From positions 1 through 64,000 of the forward strand of contig NZ_QEYO01000015.1 of NCBI RefSeq assembly GCF_023718305.1: DNA of 64,000 nucleotides. The letters are read 5' to 3'. The notes beneath the pieces were generated by a model. It did not search any database, was not told where the DNA came from, and worked only from the letters and a program-made list of their open reading frames with translations. The position numbers and the translations under genes are program-made. This stretch comes from Gramella sp. AN32. GTDB taxonomy: Bacteria > Bacteroidota > Bacteroidia > Flavobacteriales > Flavobacteriaceae. How positions within the stretch are numbered: position 1 is the first letter of the stretch; the number at the start of each line of letters is the position of its first letter. Shown here piece after piece: positions 6,317 to 11,225 of this stretch.

Positions 6317-8093
6317 AGCTGCTGGTTTGTTTCTCCTCAAATGTATATTTTCCTAGTCTTAGAATACAAAAAAATACTAATAAAGCTGATTGATAATGGT
6401 AATCTGAAAACTGCAAAAATGAATGAGCAATATTGTTTCTGAGATTTTTGCCTTGATTAATATTAGTAAAAGTGTATTTAAATAGAGCAATATCTTTCTC
6501 TGTAAAATATTTCTTAGTTACCTCATTATCTAAAAGCTCTTCCAATAACTGCTCTTTTATCTCACCTCTTTTAGAAGTAGAAGTGTTTCCGCCAGAAAGC
6601 CTTATAAAATCCCTTAGAGCTCCTTCAAATTTTAATGTAAGCGAATCCAATGCAAGAATAAAGTTATTTATTTTGTTGGTGTTCATTAACACCGAAAGCT
6701 CAAATTGAGCAATTAAATTATGAATTCCAGGCGCAAGCATTGTTAACCAAGAAGAATTAGTATCAATTTCATTTTCAGTCATTCCTCTTTTAAACTTTAA
6801 ACCATACCAAGAATGTTTTTCGAGAAAATCATAAATTTTATAATAATTGATTTTACCAGACCAAATACCTTCCACCATAACCTTGAGAAATAAACTGAAA
6901 CATTTAGTTATATGTGATAATGTATAATTTTGGTTTATTTCACGTTTTAATTTTTCCGCCTCTTCGAGATCTTTGAAGTTACTATTTATATCAAATACAC
7001 TTACGGAAAATAAGTATTGAAGAGATTGTTTTATTGTATTCTTGGAAAGTTCTTCATTTTGCTTTGGATCAACTAAAATATCCTCGTTAATTGCAAAAAA
7101 AGTTAGTATTTGTTCGGTTGGTAAATCAAGAATAGGTTTTGAAGTTAATTCTAGATATTTATTTAGCAATTCAGTTCCTTCTTCTCCTAGTTCCCAGTTG
7201 AATTTATTTAGCTTGGTTGTTTGCTTTAATTGATTGTATTCCTTTAATAATTCCTCTGCTTCATAACTCTTGCCTGCCATTTTTAGGTATTTAGCTTTTT
7301 TGCCCAGCGTAGTTATTTTTAAGAAATCCTTATCGTCTTGATGTTGTTCTAGTATTAAATCTTCATTTATAGCAAAATATTCGAAAAGTTTTTTGGCTGA
7401 CAAACCTATTTTATTATAAAGCCTGACGCCAATATCCAAAATCATCTTATTTTGAGAATAGAAAGTAGGGTTTTTTAATTCCAACCAATCGAGTATTTCA
7501 AAAGCAATTTCCTTTAATTGCTTTGTAGAAAAAATGTTGCTTTCTAAAGTTGTTTCAAGTATACTCGCTTTAAACCAATTTGGTAATTCTTTTAAAAGAT
7601 TAAGCGACAATGTCTGACACTCTTCTATACCTAGTTTGGATTTTTTAGAAATATATAAAACTGCGGAAAGTAGAATTGGTAATTCTCTGGCTTCTTCAAC
7701 CTTAATTTTATTAATTGTTTTTATATAATTCAGTATTGCAATTTCTGCAAAATCATTATGCTTACTTTTTTGCCAGAGTAGATGAGAATATCTTGAAAGT
7801 AGCCAAGTATTTTTAGTTTCTTCTATTCTGTATTTTAAGTAATCTTGTTCCTCGTCAGTAATTTCAATTTTCTGTACCTTTCCTTTTAAATCAGTTGTTT
7901 GAACATTATTTAAAAGCTTTCCTTTATTAAGGTTGTAGTTTAATATTTTACGCTCAACTACAATTTTACTTTTCCAATCAACTTCTAAATTTTCAATAGG
8001 TTTTAGCTCCCTTTGTATATTCCATATGTTTAGAGAATTTAAGTTTTCAATAGAATCATAAAATTCTTCAACTTTCTCTGGAATATTCTTCAT
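6315..8093 (-). CDS. Large HEPN-like cassette protein (DUF4209-type C-terminus)
   Basis: A 592-residue cytoplasmic protein, mostly helical. Residues 50-330 look like a repeat-type helical scaffold (for example WLLSRYSHLLWQKSKHNDFA and ATLGKKAKYLKMAGKSYEAE-like stretches). The C-terminal ~130 residues end with NLRNNIAHSF, an RX4H motif with R552 and H557, as found in DUF4209-type HEPN domains. It could be an RNA-cleaving effector whose N-terminal part senses a trigger. The family name is from memory of the RNNxAH signature and is not verified. It is the last cassette before the array ends at ~8125 and is enclosed by GTTAGCTGC and GCAGCTAAC. The stop codon overlaps the core of spacer G. Confidence 0.6.
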   Translation of the reverse strand: MKNIPEKVEEFYDSIENLNSLNIWNIQRELKPIENLEVDWKSKIVVERKILNYNLNKGKLLNNVQTTDLKGKVQKIEITDEEQDYLKYRIEETKNTWLLSRYSHLLWQKSKHNDFAEIAILNYIKTINKIKVEEARELPILLSAVLYISKKSKLGIEECQTLSLNLLKELPNWFKASILETTLESNIFSTKQLKEIAFEILDWLELKNPTFYSQNKMILDIGVRLYNKIGLSAKKLFEYFAINEDLILEQHQDDKDFLKITTLGKKAKYLKMAGKSYEAEELLKEYNQLKQTTKLNKFNWELGEEGTELLNKYLELTSKPILDLPTEQILTFFAINEDILVDPKQNEELSKNTIKQSLQYLFSVSVFDINSNFKDLEEAEKLKREINQNYTLSHITKCFSLFLKVMVEGIWSGKINYYKIYDFLEKHSWYGLKFKRGMTENEIDTNSSWLTMLAPGIHNLIAQFELSVLMNTNKINNFILALDSLTLKFEGALRDFIRLSGGNTSTSKRGEIKEQLLEELLDNEVTKKYFTEKDIALFKYTFTNINQGKNLRNNIAHSFLQFSDYHYQSALLVFFCILRLGKYTFEEKQTSS

Positions 8094-8113
8094 AGTTTGA
8101 AATTTTCTGCAAA

Positions 8114-8138
8114 CTTGCAGCTAACTCGTTATATCCCA
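8114..8138 (-). repeat. Right end of the cassette array (half site)
   Basis: The sequence TTGCAGCTAACTCGTTATA holds the outer pairing arm of the last cassette and the first bases of a spacer-like left arm (AACTCGTTAT, compare AACTCGTCGCGGTTAT in spacer D), but the rest of the spacer is absent. In integron terms this is where an attI-type site or a broken attC would sit; no integrase gene follows within the window. Confidence 0.4.
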
Positions 8139-8210
8139 AACAAATTATAAATTTAATTCCCTACTCTCCCGGATAAACACAGTTTTTCTAAATTTAAATC
8201 AATAAAATAA

Positions 8211-8372
8211 ATGGCAATTACGGAAGACCGTAGAGAGCATTTAAAACATCACCTTTTCAACCTAAAGAATTTTAAGGGTTTCTTAATTAACGATTATTCC
8301 CTCTCCAGGGTAAAAACACTATTTCATTTCAGAATAAATAACTTTAGTAATCATATCAGGCTCTATGTTTAA
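8211..8372 (+). CDS. Small ORF, possible gene remnant
   Basis: A 53-codon frame starting MAITEDRREHLKHHLF. The first ~35 codons look protein-like, while the last part runs antisense through the end of the HTH gene at 8319-8582, which argues against an intact gene. It may be the 5' remnant of a gene disrupted where the cassette array ends. Not assigned to a family. Confidence 0.25.
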   Translation: MAITEDRREHLKHHLFNLKNFKGFLINDYSLSRVKTLFHFRINNFSNHIRLYV

Positions 8373-8582
8373 TAAATTCGCAAGCCTTACAATCTCTCCT
8401 ATTGTAAATTTATCTGGATGACTTAGTTTAGCCATATATCTACCGTAATTTATCCCTAATGATCTCGCTATTTTAGTTGGATATAATTCAGCAAGCGTAT
8501 ACATCTTTTTAATTCTTCCCGTCTCAAACATTGATCCTATGGACAGTAGGGTGGGGTCTTTATGGTGGTTGTCTGGTGTCAT
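8319..8582 (-). CDS. Small HTH (XRE-like) regulator
   Basis: An 87-residue protein. Residues 22-85 look like a Cro/C1-type helix-turn-helix: TLAELYPTKIARSLGINYGRYMAKL, then FTIGEIVRLANLLNIEPDMI. The gene diverges from the sigma-factor gene at 8718, with a 135-bp intergenic region containing a strong 30-bp inverted repeat next to the sigma start. It could regulate that operon. An alternative is that it belongs to the remnant region to its left. Family call is fair; role is inferred from position. Confidence 0.6.
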   Translation of the reverse strand: MTPDNHHKDPTLLSIGSMFETGRIKKMYTLAELYPTKIARSLGINYGRYMAKLSHPDKFTIGEIVRLANLLNIEPDMITKVIYSEMK

Positions 8583-8681
8583 GGGGTATTTTATTAACCC
8601 TAAAATGACAACTAATTCATTTATGGTACTGATTAATATACTTATTATAAATTATAATTTGTATTTTCATTATAATGATTT

Positions 8682-8711
8682 ACTTTTAGTAAATCATAGT
8701 TTACTAAAAGT
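8682..8711. promoter_or_regulatory. 30-bp inverted repeat at the sigma-gene start
   Basis: Perfect 12-bp arms ACTTTTAGTAAA and TTTACTAAAAGT separated by TCATAG, ending only 6 bp before the ATG at 8718. As DNA it could be an operator for the divergent HTH protein. As RNA it would form a hairpin hiding the ribosome-binding region of the sigma gene. Either way it is well placed to limit expression of the sigma/Cas12f-like operon. Confidence 0.6.
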
Positions 8712-8717
8712 AATTGA

Positions 8718-9515
8718 ATGAAATATTCTTGGGAAAACGATAATTTCGAATTATTAAAACAAGGACATCCAGGCGCTTTGCGATATATACATGCCCGGTA
8801 CAGCCGAATGGTCTATTGGCTGGGCAAGGGAATCATTAGCGATGATTTCGTGGTAGAAACTTTAGTACAGGATACCTTTTTAAAGCTATGGGCGAACCGG
8901 GATCATATAGAATCTGAAAAACATATGTTCTTCTTTCTTAGGATGGTGATGAAAAGGGAATGTTATACCTATTATACCTGTCCTAAACATAAGTTCTTTC
9001 GGAGAATAAATGCTTTGGAAAGTTATGAAAACTACCAGGATTATTTGGCAGGCTATGACCCCCTAAGGGATGCCGAGACTTTAAATGACCAGCAACGAAA
9101 CCAGGAGGCTTTCGATAAGATCAAACGGGTTTTGCCATTATTAAGTGATAAAAGAAAACGCCTGATTGAACTCTGTTTAAAATATGGTTTTCAGTATAAA
9201 GCGATTGCCCGGGTAATGGACACCAGTATCACCCAAACCGGCAACGAAGTAAAAAGGGCTATTGCAGATATTAAAAACATCATCCACCAGGGAAGTACAC
9301 TTGCAGCCAAGCCAAAGCCAGTAATAGCCGTAAAGATACAGGGTGAAATGACTGACGAACAGGAAAAGGTGTTGCAGCTGCGTACGGAAAAGCAATATTC
9401 CTTTGCTTCCATCGCTAAGGAGCTCAACCTTTCCCAAAAGGAAGTGCACGCAGCCTTTATGGCCGCCTATAAGCTCATGCAGGAGAAACAGCAGGAGCAA
9501 TTAGAATCGGCGTAA
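8718..9515 (+). CDS. ECF-like sigma factor with extra C-terminal HTH, paired with dCas12f-like protein
   Basis: A 265-residue protein. Residues 13-85 resemble sigma region 2 (GALRYIHARYSRMVYWLG, then ETLVQDTFLKLWANRD and FFFLRMVMKRECYTYY). Residues 135-190 resemble region 4 (LPLLSDKRKRLIELCL, then YKAIARVMDTSITQTGNEVK). Typical ECF factors end here; this one continues ~75 residues through a linker (AAKPKPVIAVKI) into a second HTH-like segment (residues 211-252, MTDEQEKVLQLR, then YSFASIAKELNLSQKEVHAA). The stop is followed after 1 bp by the ATG of the Cas12f-like gene, so the two are translationally coupled. No anti-sigma factor gene is next to it, unlike SusC-linked ECF systems. I infer that the partner protein supplies DNA targeting and this factor recruits RNA polymerase. 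ECF family call is good; the RNA-guided role is a hypothesis that matches published sigma-dCas12f systems as I remember them. Confidence 0.8.
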   Translation: MKYSWENDNFELLKQGHPGALRYIHARYSRMVYWLGKGIISDDFVVETLVQDTFLKLWANRDHIESEKHMFFFLRMVMKRECYTYYTCPKHKFFRRINALESYENYQDYLAGYDPLRDAETLNDQQRNQEAFDKIKRVLPLLSDKRKRLIELCLKYGFQYKAIARVMDTSITQTGNEVKRAIADIKNIIHQGSTLAAKPKPVIAVKIQGEMTDEQEKVLQLRTEKQYSFASIAKELNLSQKEVHAAFMAAYKLMQEKQQEQLESA

Positions 9516-9516
9516 T

Positions 9517-10614
9517 ATGGAAAAATCTACCATGAAACTCACCCGCAAGATCCAGCTGTTGATAGACCTGCCAACCAAAGAAGAACGTACAGAGGCAAAA
9601 ACCAGGCTGTACCTGTGGCGGAACCGCTGCTACCGGGCAGCGAACCTTATTGTTTCCCACCTCTATGTGCAGGAGATGATTGAGGAATTCTTTTATTTAT
9701 GCGAAGGTGTTAAGTATAAACTGGTTGATGAAAAGAAAGATGAAAATGGCATTTTAAATCGTTCCCGAACGAATACCACCTACCGGGTTATATCCAATCG
9801 TTTTAAAGGGGAAATTCCCACCAATATACTTTCTAATCTAAACCAAACCCTGATCTCCTCTTTCAATAAAAACAAACCGGAATACTGGAGTGGCGAACGC
9901 TCCTTAAAGAACTTCAGAAGGGATATGGCTTTTCCCTTTGATATGGAAGGGATTTGTGGATTACAATACGATGCAGACAAGAAAGCCTTTTGCTTTCGGT
10001 TTTTCTCCATCCCCGTAAAAACCTATTTGGGGAAAGATTTTAACGATAAGTGGGAATTGATGCATCAGCTTGTAAACGGAGAGATTAAAATGCGTACCTC
10101 CCATATCAAATTAAAAGAGGGCAAGATCTTTTTGTTAGCCGTGTTCGAATTCGAGAAGGAAAAGCATATCCTAAAACCGGAAGTGATCGCGGAAGCTACG
10201 TTGTCTCTGGAACATCCCATTGTGGTAAAAACCGGGAAGGCGAAACTCAGCATTGGCACCAGGGAAGAATTTCTATACCGAAGGCTGGCCATACAGGCCG
10301 CCCTGAAAAGAGCGAGGGTGGGGGTTAAATATTGCAAATCGGGAAAAGGACGTAAAAGAAAAACAAAAGCTATGACCAGGTTTCGGGATACCGAGCATAA
10401 TTATGTAGACCATCGCCTGCATGTCTATAGTAGGGAGCTTATCAACTTCTGTATAAAAAACCAGGCGGGAACGCTTATTTTATTGGATCAACAGGAGAAA
10501 ATAGAAATAGCCAAAGAGGAAGCCTTTGTGCTGAGGAATTGGAGTTATTATGAGCTGATGACCAAAATAAAATATAAGGCTGAGAAAGCAGGTATTGAAC
10601 TAGTGATTGATTAG
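9517..10614 (+). CDS. Nuclease-dead Cas12f/TnpB-like RNA-guided DNA-binding protein
   Basis: A 365-residue protein with the layout of TnpB/Cas12f. The N-terminal part has YLWRNRCYRAANLIVSHLY, then SNRFKGEIPTNILSNLNQT and GERSLKNFRRDMAFPF. The RuvC bridge region is visible as SIGTREEFLYRRLAIQAAL, followed by SGKGRKRKTKAMTRFRD and YSRELINFCIK. The catalytic residues are gone. In the RuvC-I strand the usual D-L-G is replaced by TLSLEHP (residues 228-234). In RuvC-II the usual Leu-Glu-Asp is LLD (residues 322-324), so Glu is Leu. The chain stops at KAEKAGIELVID, exactly before the zinc ribbon (CxxC pairs) and the RuvC-III Asp. It should bind RNA and DNA but not cut. Downstream lie two scaffold-like RNA repeats. 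An alternative is a decayed transposon TnpB, but the intact frame, coupled sigma gene and paired RNA repeats argue for a selected function. Confidence 0.85.
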   Translation: MEKSTMKLTRKIQLLIDLPTKEERTEAKTRLYLWRNRCYRAANLIVSHLYVQEMIEEFFYLCEGVKYKLVDEKKDENGILNRSRTNTTYRVISNRFKGEIPTNILSNLNQTLISSFNKNKPEYWSGERSLKNFRRDMAFPFDMEGICGLQYDADKKAFCFRFFSIPVKTYLGKDFNDKWELMHQLVNGEIKMRTSHIKLKEGKIFLLAVFEFEKEKHILKPEVIAEATLSLEHPIVVKTGKAKLSIGTREEFLYRRLAIQAALKRARVGVKYCKSGKGRKRKTKAMTRFRDTEHNYVDHRLHVYSRELINFCIKNQAGTLILLDQQEKIEIAKEEAFVLRNWSYYELMTKIKYKAEKAGIELVID

Positions 10615-10621
10615 CCAATTA

Positions 10622-10712
10622 TGAGGGTGCTTGTTAACCCGTAAGGTGAGGTCTACGGTGACACTCACTAAATGCGCCTAGCATATACAACGCGTGGGTA
10701 AGCTTATAATTA
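10622..10712 (+). ncRNA. Candidate guide RNA, copy 1
   Basis: Begins 8 bp after the Cas12f-like stop. Two hairpins are visible: GGGT/ACCC at 10625-10640, and GTGAG-GTC ... GAC-A-CTCAC at 10646-10668 with a 6-nt loop. The scaffold ends with TAGCATATACA at 10679-10689, identical in copy 2. After this point the two copies differ, so the guide probably starts at about 10690-10693 and covers roughly 20 nt to 10712. I found no match to this guide elsewhere in the window by eye. Exact ends are inferred. Confidence 0.65.
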
Positions 10713-10780
10713 AAATTTCCCGGACTGAACCAATATAAAGTATTCCTGGCTCACAACTTATAACAGGGTGGATTTAATTT

Positions 10781-10868
10781 TGAGGGTGCCTGTACACCCG
10801 CAAGGTGAGGTCACTGACACTCATAAAATGTACATAGCATATACAGCGGACGTGAGCTCTTATTTATA
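10781..10868 (+). ncRNA. Candidate guide RNA, copy 2
   Basis: A diverged tandem copy of the scaffold 159 bp after copy 1. Both hairpins are kept despite base changes: GGGTG/CACCC at 10784-10799 (one pair longer than copy 1), and GTGAG-GTC-ACT-GAC-A-CTCAT at 10805-10824, where the loop shrinks to 3 nt and one pair becomes G-U. TAGCATATACA recurs at 10835-10845. The probable guide is about 10846-10868 and differs from guide 1. Structure conserved while loops vary is what a functional RNA shows. Confidence 0.65.
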
Positions 10869-10989
10869 AAAATATTCAGGCTGGCTACCAGAGCATTAAG
10901 GTTATGCAGTCTGGATTAATTTCTAAATCCTGGTATTTTGCATTCCAAAAAAGGAAGTACAGTGATGGCCGGGGAAAAAGTTTAATTAA

Positions 10990-11073
10990 TCCAGGGAAGT
11001 AATAAAGGAATTTGAAGCGGGAAAAGATCATCCTACAAGGAATTTTGTTCCATTGAAGGCTTATCTTATTTAG
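10990..11073 (+). pseudogene. C-terminal gene remnant
   Basis: After an in-frame TAA at 10987 the frame encodes SREVIKEFEAGKDHP followed by TRNFVPLKAYLI and a TAG at 11071. The composition is protein-like, but there is no start codon and no upstream continuation. It may be the tail of a gene lost when the guide-RNA repeats or the PUL were placed here. Family not recognised. Confidence 0.3.
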
Positions 11074-11156
11074 GATTTTAAAATATGGGCCAAAATTTAA
11101 TTAGATTTTTACTTTATAACTCAGTACTGGAATGGTAAAATTATTAAGATCTCCAT

Positions 11157-11182
11157 TTTATTAAGTGTAAAAACAACAATTA
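11157..11182 (-). promoter_or_regulatory. AraR-like operator upstream of PUL 1
   Basis: On the minus strand the sequence reads AATTGT, 7 nt, ACACTTA, then ATAAAA, the same box as at 14994, 49457 and 63864 but in reverse orientation. It lies 44 bp before the start codon of the tandem GH43 gene. Binding by the NrtR-type regulator at 48611-49300 is inferred. Confidence 0.5.
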
Positions 11183-11225
11183 AAAAAAATAATATTAAAT
11201 TTAGCCAGAATTATAATTAATTGAG

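Larger units (their letters stand above)
10869..11225. other. Intergenic region between guide-RNA repeats and PUL 1
   Basis: No intact gene. It holds a short protein-like remnant (10990-11073) and an AraR-like box (11157-11182) with a weak TAAATTTA promoter-like element at 11197-11204. The stretch GGATTAATTT after copy 2 (10912-10921) matches GGATTTAATTT before copy 2 (10770-10780), showing that the guide-RNA unit of ~159 bp was duplicated in tandem. Confidence 0.5.

Noticed and set aside
8211..8372. Small ORF as an integrase fragment
   Set aside because: No tyrosine-recombinase motif (the R, H-x-x-R or Y boxes) is visible in its 53 codons, so I do not assign it to an integrase.
9177..9500. 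Overlapping antisense frame opposite the sigma gene
   Set aside because: It has no homologous motifs or plausible start and lies fully opposite a well-supported gene.
10622..10868. Possible CRISPR array or transposon end repeats
   Set aside because: There are only two diverged, structured units 159 bp apart, not short identical repeats with spacers, and there is no tnpA or matching left-end sequence near 8700. A guide-RNA duplication explains the pattern better.
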